64,000 nucleotides of DNA from an uncultured beta proteobacterium (GTDB lineage: Bacteria > Pseudomonadota > Gammaproteobacteria > Burkholderiales > SG8-41), in contig CAISYC010000022.1 in NCBI GenBank assembly GCA_903889565.1, forward strand, positions 1-64,000. The letters are read 5' to 3'. Made by a program: the position numbers and the translations under genes. This document shows positions 29,164 through 38,930 of this stretch, piece by piece; within the stretch, counting starts at the first letter, position 1, and each line of letters opens with the position of its first letter. A model generated the notes under the pieces. It worked only from the letters and a program-made list of their open reading frames with translations, was not told the origin of the DNA and did not search any database.

Positions 29164-30393
29164 ATGACCGACACCTTGATCAAGGTTGATCTGACCAAAT
29201 CGCCGACCGAGAACGAAAACATCCACAACCGCTGGCATCCGGACATTCCGATGGCCTGCTGGGTCAAGCCGGGCGACGATTTCATCCTTGAGACCTTCGA
29301 CTGGACGGGCGGTTATATCAAGAACAACAACAGTGCCGATGACGTGCGCGACATCGACTTGTCGACCGTGCACTATCTGTCGGGCCCTGTCGGCGTCAAG
29401 GGCGCCGAGCCCGGCGACCTGTTGGTGGTCGATCTGCTCGATATCGGCGCGAAGCCCGACAGCCTGTGGGGCTTCAACGGTTTCTTCTCGAAGAAAAACG
29501 GCGGCGGCTTTCTGACCGAGCATTTTCCGCTGGCGCAGAAATCGATCTGGGACTTTCATGGCATGTTCACCAGTTCGCGTCACGTCCCCGGCGTGCACTA
29601 CGCCGGCCTGATCCATCCCGGCCTGATCGGTTGCCTGCCGGACAAGCCGATGCTGGACATGTGGAACGCACGCGAGCGCGCGCTGATCGCCACCGATCCG
29701 AATCGCGTTCCTGGCCTGGCGAATCCGCCGTCCGCAGGCACCGCGCACATGGGCAAGATGACCGGCGACGCGAAGGCGAAAGCCGCGGCCGAGGGCGCGC
29801 GCACCGTGCCGCCGCGCGAACATGGCGGCAACTGCGACATCAAGGATCTGTCGCGCGGCTCCAAGGTCTTCTTCCCGGTTTACGTCGATGGCGGCGGACT
29901 TTCGGTGGGCGATCTGCACTTCAGCCAGGGCGACGGCGAAATCACCTTCTGCGGCGCGATCGAGATGGCCGGCTGGGTGCACATGAAGGTCGGTCTGATC
30001 AAGGGCGGCATGGCCAAGTACGGCATCAAGAACCCGATTTTCAAGCCAAGCCCGATCACCCCGCATTACAACGACTACCTGATCTTCGAAGGCATCTCGG
30101 TCGATGAGTCGGGCAAGCAGTATTACCTCGACGTGCACGTTGCCTACCGGCAGGCCTGCCTGAATGCGATCGAATATCTGAAGAAATTCGGCTACTCGGG
30201 CGCGCAGGCCTATTCGATTCTCGGCACTGCGCCGGTGCAGGGACACATCAGCGGCGTGGTCGACGTGCCGAACGCCTGCGCTACGCTGTGGCTGCCGACC
30301 CAGATCTTCGACTTCGATATCAATCCGGGCGCAGCCGGGCCGACCAAGTTCCTCGACGGCTCGATCGACATGCCGCTGTCGCCGGACAAATAA
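29164..30393 (+). CDS. fmdA: Formamidase/acetamidase
   Basis: 409 residues from the ATG at 29164 with AGGAG upstream. Belongs to the FmdA/AmdA family of metal-dependent amidases that release ammonia from formamide or acetamide. Seen: NRWHPDIPMACWVKPGDDFILETFDWTGG (20-49), FFSKKNGGGFLTEHFP, a HYAGLIHPGLIGCLPD block, REHGGNCDIKDLSRGSKVFFPVYV and SVGDLHFSQGDGEITFCGAIEMAG, all strongly conserved in the family. Length equals the known enzyme. Cytoplasmic. It follows the transporter as in fmd clusters of methylotrophs. Confidence 0.95.
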   Translation: MTDTLIKVDLTKSPTENENIHNRWHPDIPMACWVKPGDDFILETFDWTGGYIKNNNSADDVRDIDLSTVHYLSGPVGVKGAEPGDLLVVDLLDIGAKPDSLWGFNGFFSKKNGGGFLTEHFPLAQKSIWDFHGMFTSSRHVPGVHYAGLIHPGLIGCLPDKPMLDMWNARERALIATDPNRVPGLANPPSAGTAHMGKMTGDAKAKAAAEGARTVPPREHGGNCDIKDLSRGSKVFFPVYVDGGGLSVGDLHFSQGDGEITFCGAIEMAGWVHMKVGLIKGGMAKYGIKNPIFKPSPITPHYNDYLIFEGISVDESGKQYYLDVHVAYRQACLNAIEYLKKFGYSGAQAYSILGTAPVQGHISGVVDVPNACATLWLPTQIFDFDINPGAAGPTKFLDGSIDMPLSPDK

Positions 30394-30426
30394 GCGCGGC
30401 GAGCCCGCACGATTTGGAGAATCAGC

Positions 30427-30753
30427 ATGCCAGCTTATGAATACGATTGCGCGCACTGCGGCAGTTTTACCGCGATCCGGCCGATGAGCGCGAGCGGCGA
30501 AGCGCAAAACTGTCCGGAATGCGGAGCGCAGGCGCCGCGGGTGATCTTGACGGCGCCGGCGTTTGCCGGCATGCCGGCGGCGGCGCGCAGCGCGCATGCA
30601 ACCAACGAACGGGCGTCGCACGAGCCGAAACAGAGTTCCAAACACGGTGCAGGCTGTGGGTGCTGCAGCGGCGATCGCAAGACCGCTGCTGCAGCGGCTG
30701 CAGACGGGGTCAAGGCATTTCCCGGCAGGCGCCCTTGGATGATCAGTCACTGA
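30427..30753 (+). CDS. fmdB: FmdB-family zinc-ribbon protein
   Basis: 108 residues. N-terminal zinc ribbon [12 protein letters not shown]...CPECGA (two CxxC pairs at about 8-11 and 30-33), the FmdB family fold. The C-terminal half is Ala-rich with an extra CGCC cluster (about 76-80) and a basic end. FmdB was described as a regulator of formamidase; the zinc ribbon could also serve in metal delivery. GGAG ribosome site just upstream. Confidence 0.9.
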   Translation: MPAYEYDCAHCGSFTAIRPMSASGEAQNCPECGAQAPRVILTAPAFAGMPAAARSAHATNERASHEPKQSSKHGAGCGCCSGDRKTAAAAAADGVKAFPGRRPWMISH

Positions 30754-30787
30754 CGATCAGGTCGAACGACTCCGACAGGAGAAACAC

Positions 30788-31828
30788 ATGCATCACGGCG
30801 ACATATCAAGCAGCAAGGACACGGTCGGCGTAGCCGTCGTCAATTACAAAATGCCACGGCTGCATTCCAAGGCCGAGATCATCGCCAACGCGAAGAACAT
30901 CGCGAACATGGTGGTCGGCATGAAGACCGGTCTACCCGGCATGGACCTGGTGATTTTTCCGGAATACAGCACGCACGGCATCATGTACGACGCAAAAGAG
31001 ATGTATGAGAATGCCGCCAGCGTGCCCGGCGAGGAAACCGAAATTTTCGCCGCCGCCTGCCGCAAGGCCAAAGTGTGGGGCGTGTTTTCGCTGACCGGCG
31101 AGCGGCATGAAGAGCATCCGCACAAGGCGCCCTACAACACGCTGATCCTGATGAATGATCAGGGCGAGATCGTGCAGAAGTACCGCAAGATCATGCCGTG
31201 GGTGCCGATCGAGGGCTGGTATCCGGGCAACTGCACCTATGTCAGCGATGGACCGAAGGGCCTGAAGATCAGCCTCATCATCTGCGACGACGGCAACTAT
31301 CCGGAAATCTGGCGCGACTGCGCGATGAAGGGCGCCGAGTTGATCATCCGCTGCCAGGGCTATATGTATCCGGCGAAGGAGCAGCAGATACTGATTTCGA
31401 AAGCGATGGCGTTTGCCAACAACGTCTACGTCGCGGTGGCCAATGCCGCCGGTTTCGACGGCGTGTATTCGTATTTCGGCCATTCGGCGATCATCGGTTT
31501 CGACGGCCGCACGCTGGGTGAATGCGGCGAAGAGGACATGGGCGTGCAGTACGCGGCGCTGTCGAAGCACCTGATCCGCGACTTCCGCAAGAACGGCCAG
31601 AGCGAGAACCATTTGTTCAAGCTGCTGCACCGCGGTTACACCGGGCTGATCAATTCGCGCGAGGGCGATCAGGGCGTGGCCACGTGCCCATACGAGTTCT
31701 ACGGGCAATGGATCAACGATCCAGAAGCGACGCGCAAACGCGTCGAGGCGATCACCCGCGGTACGGTGGGCACGGAGGAGGCGCCGATCGACGGTATCCC
31801 GAATCCGGAAACGCTGGCGCATCGTTGA
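30788..31828 (+). CDS. amiE: Aliphatic amidase
   Basis: 346 residues, nitrilase superfamily. [20 protein letters not shown] opens like the Pseudomonas enzyme. Catalytic residues fall on its numbering: E59 (PEYS), K134 (KYRKIMPW) and C166 ([12 protein letters not shown]). Hydrolyses short aliphatic amides to acid and ammonia. With FmdA it gives the operon two unrelated amide hydrolases. AmiF formamidase is the near relative; the N terminus and motifs favour AmiE. AGGAG precedes the ATG. Confidence 0.95.
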   Translation: MHHGDISSSKDTVGVAVVNYKMPRLHSKAEIIANAKNIANMVVGMKTGLPGMDLVIFPEYSTHGIMYDAKEMYENAASVPGEETEIFAAACRKAKVWGVFSLTGERHEEHPHKAPYNTLILMNDQGEIVQKYRKIMPWVPIEGWYPGNCTYVSDGPKGLKISLIICDDGNYPEIWRDCAMKGAELIIRCQGYMYPAKEQQILISKAMAFANNVYVAVANAAGFDGVYSYFGHSAIIGFDGRTLGECGEEDMGVQYAALSKHLIRDFRKNGQSENHLFKLLHRGYTGLINSREGDQGVATCPYEFYGQWINDPEATRKRVEAITRGTVGTEEAPIDGIPNPETLAHR

Positions 31829-31867
31829 ATTGTTGCCGCGCGGTTGCGCAGGGCGGCAGTAAAGTTT

Positions 31868-32680
31868 ATGGATGCGTCCGTTGCGAACGACCCGCTGTCG
31901 GCTTATCGCGTTGATTGTGAGCCGTTCTATCAATCCTCGGCGGATGAAGTAAAACTATTCGAGGCGGCCTACGCGCACCGCCTTCCGCTCGTGCTCAAAG
32001 GGCCGACCGGTTGCGGCAAGACCCGCTTCGTCGAACATATGGCGTGGCGCTTGCAGCGACCGCTGATCACCGTCGCTTGTCACGAAGACCTCACCGCCGG
32101 CGATCTGATCGGACGCTGGTTGCTCGACGGCGAGGGCACGCGCTGGCAGGACGGTCCGTTGACGCTGGCGGCGCGCCACGGCGCAATTTGTTATCTCGAC
32201 GAACTGGTCGAGGCGCGCGCCAATACCACGGTCGTCATCCATCCGCTGACCGATACACGGCGCATGCTGCCGCTGGCACCGCGCAACGAAATCGTCCACG
32301 CGCACGGCGATTTTCAACTGGTGATTTCCTACAACCCGTCGCCGTCGGTGCGCGAGATGAAAGCCTCGACGCGGCAGCGTTTCTGCGCGATAGAGTTTGC
32401 CTATCCGGACAACGCGTGCGAAGCGGCGATTGTCGCGCACGAAGCGGGGCTCGACCCGGAGCGCGCCGCCGCAATCGTCGGCTTCGGCACACGCACGCGC
32501 CGATTGCACGGAATCGGCCTCGACGAAGGCGCCTCGACGCGCATGCTGGTGCGCGCAGCCATGCTGGTGGCGCGGGGCCTGCCCTTGCCGGCGGCGTGCA
32601 AATTGGCCATCGTCGATCCATTGAGCGATGAGCCCGAAGCGCACGAGGCCTTGCAGGCCGCGCTCGACGCCGCGTTCTAG
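31868..32680 (+). CDS. MoxR-type AAA ATPase (CbbQ/NorQ-like)
   Basis: 270 residues from the ATG at 31868 (a TTG at 31844 is less likely). Walker A GPTGCGKTRF, Walker B ICYLDELVEA, sensor-1 region VISYNPSPS, arginine finger region STRQRFCAIEF. CbbQ/NorQ/NirQ proteins work with a VWA-domain partner to remodel or load metal in an enzyme. The partner is the next gene, and the metalloenzyme FmdA is in the same operon, so FmdA is the probable client. Confidence 0.9.
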   Translation: MDASVANDPLSAYRVDCEPFYQSSADEVKLFEAAYAHRLPLVLKGPTGCGKTRFVEHMAWRLQRPLITVACHEDLTAGDLIGRWLLDGEGTRWQDGPLTLAARHGAICYLDELVEARANTTVVIHPLTDTRRMLPLAPRNEIVHAHGDFQLVISYNPSPSVREMKASTRQRFCAIEFAYPDNACEAAIVAHEAGLDPERAAAIVGFGTRTRRLHGIGLDEGASTRMLVRAAMLVARGLPLPAACKLAIVDPLSDEPEAHEALQAALDAAF

Positions 32681-32692
32681 GGCGCGGCGGCC

Positions 32693-34276
32693 GTGGCAGA
32701 CAGCGCAGATGCCGCCGCCAGAACGACCTTGTCGCACTGGCTGCGACTGTTGTGGAATCTCGCGCCACCGCTGCATCTGAACGGCGAGCAGCCGTTCATC
32801 GCCGCAGGCGCGATCCATCTGCCGGCGCAAATACACTGGCAGCAGCATGCCGCGGCTGCCGCGCATGCGGCGGCCCACCTTGTATATTCGCCGCGCCGTT
32901 TCGATAGCGAGGGACTGGGAACGATTGCACGTGCACTGACGGGGTTGCTCGAAGACGCTCGCGTCGAGGCGCTGGCCGTGCGTGAATTGCCCGGGCTCGC
33001 GCGGCTGTGGCGGCCATTGCATACGGCAACGCCGGCAAGCGGCGCAGACTTCGAGACGCTGTTGCAGCGGCTTGCGCGCGCGCTGGCCGATCCTGCGTAT
33101 GACGATCCGCATGTCTGGGTGCGCAAAGGCCGCGCGCTGTTTTTTGGCGAGGCCGGATACGCGCTTCCCGCGTTGCATGGTGCCGGCAACGTGCGCAGTG
33201 CGGCGGTGCGGCTCGGTCACGATATCGGGCAGGCGCGTCTGCAGTTCAATGCGAAGACTTATCGTGTCGCTCCCGGCTACCGCGACGATCATCGCTGGAT
33301 GTGGCCGGCCGATGTGTTGACTGCGGCGCCGCCGCCGGCGCGCGCGCCGGCCGGCGATACGCAGGACGATGAAACTGTGAGTGTGACGTCCGCAACCGTA
33401 ACGCGCCACGCGGAGTGGGATCGTCTGATCGCGCGCCTGCGACCCGACTGGTGCGGTGTCATCGAAATCGCGGCGCAAGATGTTTTCGTTTCTTCGGCGG
33501 CAGGCGGCGATGAGAACCTGATCCGGCACACCGCCGCGCAACTGCGCGGGTCGCTGCGCACACTTTTGCGTCGACAATCGGCGGCTCGGCGCAGCGAAGA
33601 AGGCGAAGTGTTCGACCCCGCCGCATTGGTCGACTGGCAGGTGGCGCGCCGCCGTCATCAGGCGTCCGAACCGCGGGTCTATCGCGCGCCGGCCACGCGG
33701 GCCGTGCGCGCCGCCGTGTGGCTGCTGATTGATCAGTCCGCGTCCACGGCTGCCGCATATGATTCCGACGGACACTGCGTGCTGCAGACCGCGACAACCA
33801 CGGCGTCGGCCACGGCCCTCGCTCTGCAGGCGCTTGGCATGCGATGCACGGTCGCCGGCTTTCACTCGAATGGCCGGCATGCGGTGCGCATGGCGATCGT
33901 CAAATCGTTCACTCAGCCGGTCGATGAGACTATGCAGGCGCGTTTGCGCGGCTTGCGGCCCGCCGGTTCCACCCGGCTGGGCGCTGCGCTGCGCCACGCC
34001 GCGCAACGCCTGGCGGCCGAATGCGATGAACCGCGTTGGGTGCTGCTGATTTCCGATGGCGAGCCGCATGACGTCGATGTGCACGATCCGCGCTATTTGA
34101 TCGACGATGCGCGTCACGCCGTCATGACCGCCGCGCGAAGCGGCGTGCGCATGGCCTGTCTGCTACCGGGGCAGGGCGGCGCTGGTCCGGCGCGGCGTAT
34201 CTTCGGTGCCGGCGCGGTGCAGACCGTGCATGGTCTCGCCGACGTGCCGCGTGCCTTGCGGCGATTGCTGGGCTAG
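32693..34276 (+). CDS. VWA-domain protein (CbbO/NorD-like), partner of the MoxR ATPase
   Basis: 527 residues, GTG start at 32693, 12 bases after the ATPase stop. The C-terminal half (about 340-525) is a von Willebrand A domain: VWLLIDQSAST gives the DxSxS metal-ion site, followed by GSTRLGAALRHA and VLLISDGEPHDV. The N-terminal half is helical, as in NorD/CbbO. It should recruit the client protein for the ATPase. Last gene of the operon. Confidence 0.88.
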   Translation: MADSADAAARTTLSHWLRLLWNLAPPLHLNGEQPFIAAGAIHLPAQIHWQQHAAAAAHAAAHLVYSPRRFDSEGLGTIARALTGLLEDARVEALAVRELPGLARLWRPLHTATPASGADFETLLQRLARALADPAYDDPHVWVRKGRALFFGEAGYALPALHGAGNVRSAAVRLGHDIGQARLQFNAKTYRVAPGYRDDHRWMWPADVLTAAPPPARAPAGDTQDDETVSVTSATVTRHAEWDRLIARLRPDWCGVIEIAAQDVFVSSAAGGDENLIRHTAAQLRGSLRTLLRRQSAARRSEEGEVFDPAALVDWQVARRRHQASEPRVYRAPATRAVRAAVWLLIDQSASTAAAYDSDGHCVLQTATTTASATALALQALGMRCTVAGFHSNGRHAVRMAIVKSFTQPVDETMQARLRGLRPAGSTRLGAALRHAAQRLAAECDEPRWVLLISDGEPHDVDVHDPRYLIDDARHAVMTAARSGVRMACLLPGQGGAGPARRIFGAGAVQTVHGLADVPRALRRLLG

Positions 34277-34410
34277 CGGCAGGCTGTGCCGGTCACACTT
34301 TGGTTGCGCTGCTGGCCGGCGCCGTAATTTATTGCTGACGCGGCGCGACGGCAACTCTTAGAATGTCGGGCATTGCGCCAAACCGCGCGCCCGCGTCAAG
34401 GGTTGTTTGA

Positions 34411-36141
34411 GTGGATAGACGAGAATTCCTGCATGTGATGGCGATGGCAGCGGCAGCCGGATTGCCGCTGACCGCGGCGTCGCCGCGGGCGCAGGCTGCC
34501 GCCGACGGATACGATCTGCGACGTTACGGCAATGTACATTTTCTGCACTTCACCGATTGCCATGCGCAACTGCTGCCGGTGTGGTTTCGCGAGCCGTCGG
34601 TCAATCTTGGCAGCGGTGCCTTGCGCGGCAAGCCGCCGCATCTGGTCGGGCCCGCATTGCTGGCGAAGTACGGCATCGCGCCCGGTTCGGCGGCGGCATA
34701 TGCGTTCACTCATCTCGATTTTGTGCATGCCGCGCAGATCTATGGCAAGGTCGGGGGCTTTGCGCATCTCGCCACGCTGATCAAACGCTTGCGCGCAAGC
34801 CGGCCCGGCGCGCTGCTGCTCGACGGCGGCGACACCTGGCAGGGTTCGGCCACCGCCTTGTGGACGCAGGGGCAGGACATGATCGACGCCTGCAAACTGC
34901 TCGGCGTCGACATCATGACCGGACACTGGGATTTCACGCTGGGCGCGGAACGGGTGCAGCAGGTCGTGCGCGGGCAATTCAAGGGCCGCTGCGAATTTCT
35001 TGCGCAGAACGTCCGTACCGTCGATTTTGGCGACGAAGTCTTTACGCCGTTCGTGATCCGGCCGATGAACGGGGTGCCGGTGGCCGTCATCGGTCAGGCG
35101 TATCCGTATACGCCGATCGCCAATCCGCGCTATTTCGTCGCCGACTGGAGTTTCGGCATTCAGGAAGAGACCTTGCAACGCACCGTTGAATCAGCGCGTG
35201 CGCAGGGCGCGCAGGCAGTGGTGCTGCTGTCGCACAACGGCATGGACATCGATCTGAAACTCGCCTCGCGTGTGCGCGGCATCGACGCCATACTCGGCGG
35301 TCACACGCATGACGGCGTGCCGCAGCCGGTGATCGTCGCCAACGGCGGCGGAAGGACGCTGGTGACCAACGCCGGTTCGAACGGCAAGTTTCTCGGTGTG
35401 CTCGACCTGCAGGTGAGTGCCGGCCGTGTCGCCGGCTTTCAATACCGCCTGTTGCCGGTGTTCGCCAATCTGTTGCCGGCCGATCCCGACATGCTGGCCC
35501 TGATCGAACGCGTGCGTGCGCCGTACGTCGAACAGCTTGCCGAACCGCTCGCCGTGACCGAGGGCCTGCTTTACCGGCGCGGCAATTTCAACGGCAGTTT
35601 CGACCAGTTGATCCTCGACGGCCTGCTGCAAATGAAGGATGCCGAGATCGCCTTCTCGCCGGGTTTCCGCTGGGGCACCAGCCTGTTGCCCGGCGAAACC
35701 ATCCGCATGGAACAGCTGATGGACCAGACCGCGATCACCTACCCGTTTACGACTTTGACTGAAATGACCGGCGAGTCCATTAAATCGGTGCTGGAAGACG
35801 TTTGCGACAACCTGTTCAATCCGGATCCGTACTATCAGCAGGGTGGCGACATGGTGCGTGTCGGCGGTTTGCAGTACGTGTGCAATCCGGCTGCACTCAT
35901 CGGCCGGCGGATCGACGACCTTCGGCTCAACGGCAAACCGCTGGACGCGGCGAAAACCTACAAGGTCGCGGGCTGGGGCGCGGTCTCCGATGAGGCGCGC
36001 GCGCGCGGCGGCGAACCGGTCTGGGATCTGATGGCGCGCTATTTGCGCGGGCGCAAGGTGGTGCCGGTGCTGCAACCGAATTCACCGCGCCTGCGCGGCG
36101 TCGCCGGCGACGGCGGACTTGACGCCGACGGCGCTGCTTGA
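34411..36141 (+). CDS. soxB: Thiosulfohydrolase SoxB-like
   Basis: 576 residues, GTG start at 34411. Twin-arginine signal DRREFLHVMAMAAAAGLPL. Mature part is the 5'-nucleotidase-like dimanganese fold: HFTDCHAQ (D49, H51), LLDGGDTWQGSA, IMTGHWDFTLG, LLSHNGMD, ILGGHTHDGVP, and the C-terminal half with ITYPFTTLTEMTGESIK. The GHW(D/E)FT motif is SoxB-specific rather than UshA-like. SoxB cuts sulfate from the SoxY-bound sulfur chain in the periplasm. No soxA, X, Y, Z or C is in the window, so it stands alone here. Confidence 0.85.
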   Translation: MDRREFLHVMAMAAAAGLPLTAASPRAQAAADGYDLRRYGNVHFLHFTDCHAQLLPVWFREPSVNLGSGALRGKPPHLVGPALLAKYGIAPGSAAAYAFTHLDFVHAAQIYGKVGGFAHLATLIKRLRASRPGALLLDGGDTWQGSATALWTQGQDMIDACKLLGVDIMTGHWDFTLGAERVQQVVRGQFKGRCEFLAQNVRTVDFGDEVFTPFVIRPMNGVPVAVIGQAYPYTPIANPRYFVADWSFGIQEETLQRTVESARAQGAQAVVLLSHNGMDIDLKLASRVRGIDAILGGHTHDGVPQPVIVANGGGRTLVTNAGSNGKFLGVLDLQVSAGRVAGFQYRLLPVFANLLPADPDMLALIERVRAPYVEQLAEPLAVTEGLLYRRGNFNGSFDQLILDGLLQMKDAEIAFSPGFRWGTSLLPGETIRMEQLMDQTAITYPFTTLTEMTGESIKSVLEDVCDNLFNPDPYYQQGGDMVRVGGLQYVCNPAALIGRRIDDLRLNGKPLDAAKTYKVAGWGAVSDEARARGGEPVWDLMARYLRGRKVVPVLQPNSPRLRGVAGDGGLDADGAA

Positions 36142-36184
36142 AGTCGAATTGCGTTAACATAGCGGCTGTCATCCGGGAATCACC

Positions 36185-36700
36185 ATGAAAACAATCCGCA
36201 ACATCCTGCTGGCCGTCATGGTACTGGCCGCCGTGCCGGCGCTGGCGCAGCCGCTCAAGATCGGTGTCGTTGACGGCGGACGCGTTGAAGGCGAATCCGA
36301 GCTGACCAAACGCGCGATCGAACAGCTGAAGAAGGAATTCGCGCCGCGCGAGCAGCAGTTGCAGGACCTGCAGAAGCAGGGCCTCGACCTGAAGGCCGAA
36401 GTCGAGCGCGACGGCGACAAAATGAAACCCGCCGACCGCGCGGTCAAGGAAAAACGCCTTGTCGCGTTGTCGCAGCAGTTCGAGCAGATGCAGCGCAGCT
36501 ATGCGGAGGACATGGAATTCCGCCAGCGCGAAGTGCGCCTGCGCATCGTCGGCGAAATCACCGCGGTGATCAACAGCATCGCCGAAGCCGAGAAATTCGA
36601 TCTGATCCTGCAGCAGGCGATCTACGCCAGCGGGCAGATCGATCTGACCGACCGCGTGATCCAGGAAATGGCCAAGCGCGCCGCCGCGACGCCGCGTTGA
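36185..36700 (+). CDS. OmpH/Skp-family periplasmic chaperone
   Basis: 171 residues. Signal peptide to about 21 (AVPALAQ), then LKIGVVDGGRV and a long charged helix hairpin (REQQLQDLQKQGLDLKAEVE) typical of Skp tentacles, ending in LILQQAIYASGQIDLTDRVIQEM. Binds unfolded outer-membrane proteins. The usual bamA/lpxD neighbours are missing, so this may be a second copy. Confidence 0.85.
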   Translation: MKTIRNILLAVMVLAAVPALAQPLKIGVVDGGRVEGESELTKRAIEQLKKEFAPREQQLQDLQKQGLDLKAEVERDGDKMKPADRAVKEKRLVALSQQFEQMQRSYAEDMEFRQREVRLRIVGEITAVINSIAEAEKFDLILQQAIYASGQIDLTDRVIQEMAKRAAATPR

Positions 36701-36702
36701 CA

Positions 36703-37524
36703 GTGACGGCATTCAAGGCTGCCTGCGTGCAGCTGAATTCGGGCAACGACCTTACCGCCAATCTGAAAACCGCCGCCTGCGCCGTGCGCGAAGCCGCTGC
36801 GGCGGGGGCGCAGCTGATCGCGCTGCCGGAATACGCGGTGTTGCTCGACGGCAGCGGGCGCGTCATGCGCGAAAATTCGTTTGTCGAGCAAGCGCATCCG
36901 GCGCTCGCCGGATTCCGCGCGCTCGCGCGCGAAACCGCGGCCTGGCTGCTGATCGGTTCGCTGACGGTGAAAATCGACGACGCGCTGATGGCCAATCGTT
37001 CGTATCTGCTCGGCCCCGACGGTGCGATTGTCGCCAGTTACGACAAGATCCACATGTTCGACGTTACATTGCCGAGCGGCAAGGTGATTCGCGAATCGAG
37101 CGCCTACCGGCCGGGCGACCGGGCGGTGCTCGCGGCCACGCCGTGGGGGCCGCTCGGAATGACCGTCTGTTACGACCTGCGCTTTCCGCAGTTGTTTCGC
37201 GCGCTGGCAAAGGCGGGTGCGTTGTTTCTCGCGGTGCCGGCGTCGTTTCAGCGCGAGACCGGTGTTGCGCACTGGCATGCCCTTCTGCGCGCGCGCGCGA
37301 TCGAGAACCTCGCTTACGTCATCGCGCCGGCGATGTGCGGCGAACACCCCGGCCGCTCGTCCTACGGCCACTCGCTGATCATCGATCCCTGGGGCGCAAT
37401 CATCGCCGAACTCGGCGCCGAGCCGGGGATTTGCTACGCGGTGATTGATCCCGCCGAGGTGATTCGCGTGCGCGGCTTGCTGCCGGCGCTCACGCATGAC
37501 CGCGACTTCGCGCCGCCGGTTTGA
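36703..37524 (+). CDS. Carbon-nitrogen hydrolase (Nit/omega-amidase-like)
   Basis: 273 residues from the GTG at 36703; TTG at 36697 overlaps the chaperone stop and is possible. Nitrilase-superfamily triad: Glu in IALPEYAV, Lys in SYDKIHMFD, Cys in TVCYDLRFPQLF. The YDKIHMFDV and DLRFP motifs fit the Nit1/Nit2 branch (deaminated-glutathione or omega-amidase). Converges with the next gene with a 7-base gap. Confidence 0.9.
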   Translation: MTAFKAACVQLNSGNDLTANLKTAACAVREAAAAGAQLIALPEYAVLLDGSGRVMRENSFVEQAHPALAGFRALARETAAWLLIGSLTVKIDDALMANRSYLLGPDGAIVASYDKIHMFDVTLPSGKVIRESSAYRPGDRAVLAATPWGPLGMTVCYDLRFPQLFRALAKAGALFLAVPASFQRETGVAHWHALLRARAIENLAYVIAPAMCGEHPGRSSYGHSLIIDPWGAIIAELGAEPGICYAVIDPAEVIRVRGLLPALTHDRDFAPPV

Positions 37525-37531
37525 GCGCCTG

Positions 37532-37984
37532 CTACCGGTTATTCGCGAGGTGGGGAAACTGTATCTCCGACAGCGTGCCGGTCGCGACCGATTGCGGCGC
37601 TTCGCTGTTCGGGAAGTTCAACTCGATTTTGTTGCCGACCGGATCGCGCAGGAACATCTGGAAGCCGGCATCGGGCACGTTCTGTTCGTCGAAACGGGCG
37701 CCGTGATCGATCAGGCGCCGGCGGAATTCTTCAACGCCGGTGACGTTGAAGGCGACATGATCCCAGCTGCTTTTCTTTTCGTCGCTGCCCGGCCAGTCGT
37801 CGGCGAAGCGCACGACCACGTGAATCAGCGGATGCGATCCCTGGTAGAGCCACAGGCCCTTGTTCGGGAATTCCGGCCGGTGGCCGACGGTGAGGCCGAG
37901 CACCGCGCCGTAGAATTTCTCGATTGCCGGCAGATCCTTTTGACGGCAGCCGATATTGACATGATGAACTCCGTGCAACGGCAT
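37532..37984 (-). CDS. VOC-family (glyoxalase/dioxygenase fold) protein
   Basis: 150 residues from the ATG at 37984, which has GGGAG upstream; the longer open frame to 38152 has no supporting start. MPLHGVHHVNIGC begins the first beta-alpha-beta-beta-beta module (metal His in HHVN), KSSWDHVAFNV the second, and RDPVGNKIELNFP is the usual VOC ending with the metal Glu. Substrate unknown. Confidence 0.85.
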   Translation of the reverse strand: MPLHGVHHVNIGCRQKDLPAIEKFYGAVLGLTVGHRPEFPNKGLWLYQGSHPLIHVVVRFADDWPGSDEKKSSWDHVAFNVTGVEEFRRRLIDHGARFDEQNVPDAGFQMFLRDPVGNKIELNFPNSEAPQSVATGTLSEIQFPHLANNR

Positions 37985-38088
37985 TGCCTGCTCCCGCGTG
38001 TGCGAATGGAGGCGACACTGTGCCAGAGTCGGGGCGCGCGCGGCAAGCGCGCGGTCCATCCGGCGGTCGTAACCGCACTGCTGCGTGA

Positions 38089-38094
38089 TATAAT
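38089..38094 (+). promoter_or_regulatory. Likely -10 box upstream of surE
   Basis: A perfect TATAAT at 38089-38094, about 95 bases before the surE ATG, in the otherwise gene-free 37985-38189 gap. No clear -35 is visible 17 bases upstream. Confidence 0.4.
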
Positions 38095-38189
38095 TTGCCG
38101 CCGTGCATGCGTCGAATTTTCTCCGGGTCGCGCAGGTCGCGGCGGCCGCCAATCCGTTGTTTCCCGCGCTTCATTTTCGGTGCTGAACA

Positions 38190-38930
38190 ATGCACATTCT
38201 GCTGAGTAACGACGACGGTTACTTCGCGCCCGGGCTCGCCGCCCTGGCCGAAACGCTGTCAGCGTTTGCGCGCATCACGGTGGTCGCGCCCGAGCGCGAC
38301 CGCAGCGGTGCAAGCAATTCGCTCACGCTGGACCGTCCGCTCAGCGTGCGTCGCGCGCAAAACGGCTTTTTTTATGTCAATGGCACTCCCACCGATTGCG
38401 TGCACCTGGCGGTGACCGGCCTTCTGGATGAGATGCCCGATATCGTGATCTCAGGCGTCAATCACGGCGCCAACATGGGCGACGACACGATTTATTCGGG
38501 CACCGTGGCGGCGGCGACCGAGGGTTTTCTACTGGGCATCCCGTCGCTGGCAGTGTCGCTGGTGGCCGGCGGCGGCGATCACTTCAATACGGCCGCGCGG
38601 GTGGCAGCTGAACTCGCGCAGCGCCTCATGCGCAGCCCGCCCGGCCAGCCGGTGCTGATCAATGTCAACGTGCCCGACGTCGCCTATGAAAAACTCGCCG
38701 GCATGCAGGTCACCCGCCTAGGCAAACGGCACAAGGCCGAACCAGTGGTGAAGGCGAGCACGCCGCGCGGGGAAACCGTCTATTGGGTGGGCGCCGCGGG
38801 AGCCGCGGCCGACGCCGGCGAGGGCACCGATTTTCATGCCGCGGCGCACGGCGCGGTATCGTTGACGCCGCTGCAAATGGATCTTACGCAGGTCGCACAA
38901 CTGCCCGCATTGCGGAACTGGCTGGCATGA
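38190..38930 (+). CDS. surE: 5'/3'-nucleotidase SurE
   Basis: 246 residues. [16 protein letters not shown] (metal-binding ND-D motif), [27 protein letters not shown] and [23 protein letters not shown] are the full SurE signature. Dephosphorylates nucleoside monophosphates. The stop overlaps the pcm start by four bases. Confidence 0.97.
   Translation: MHILLSNDDGYFAPGLAALAETLSAFARITVVAPERDRSGASNSLTLDRPLSVRRAQNGFFYVNGTPTDCVHLAVTGLLDEMPDIVISGVNHGANMGDDTIYSGTVAAATEGFLLGIPSLAVSLVAGGGDHFNTAARVAAELAQRLMRSPPGQPVLINVNVPDVAYEKLAGMQVTRLGKRHKAEPVVKASTPRGETVYWVGAAGAAADAGEGTDFHAAAHGAVSLTPLQMDLTQVAQLPALRNWLA

Noticed and set aside
29098-30750. 550-codon minus-strand open frame
   Set aside because: Antisense to fmdA and fmdB, which have clear motifs and ribosome sites.
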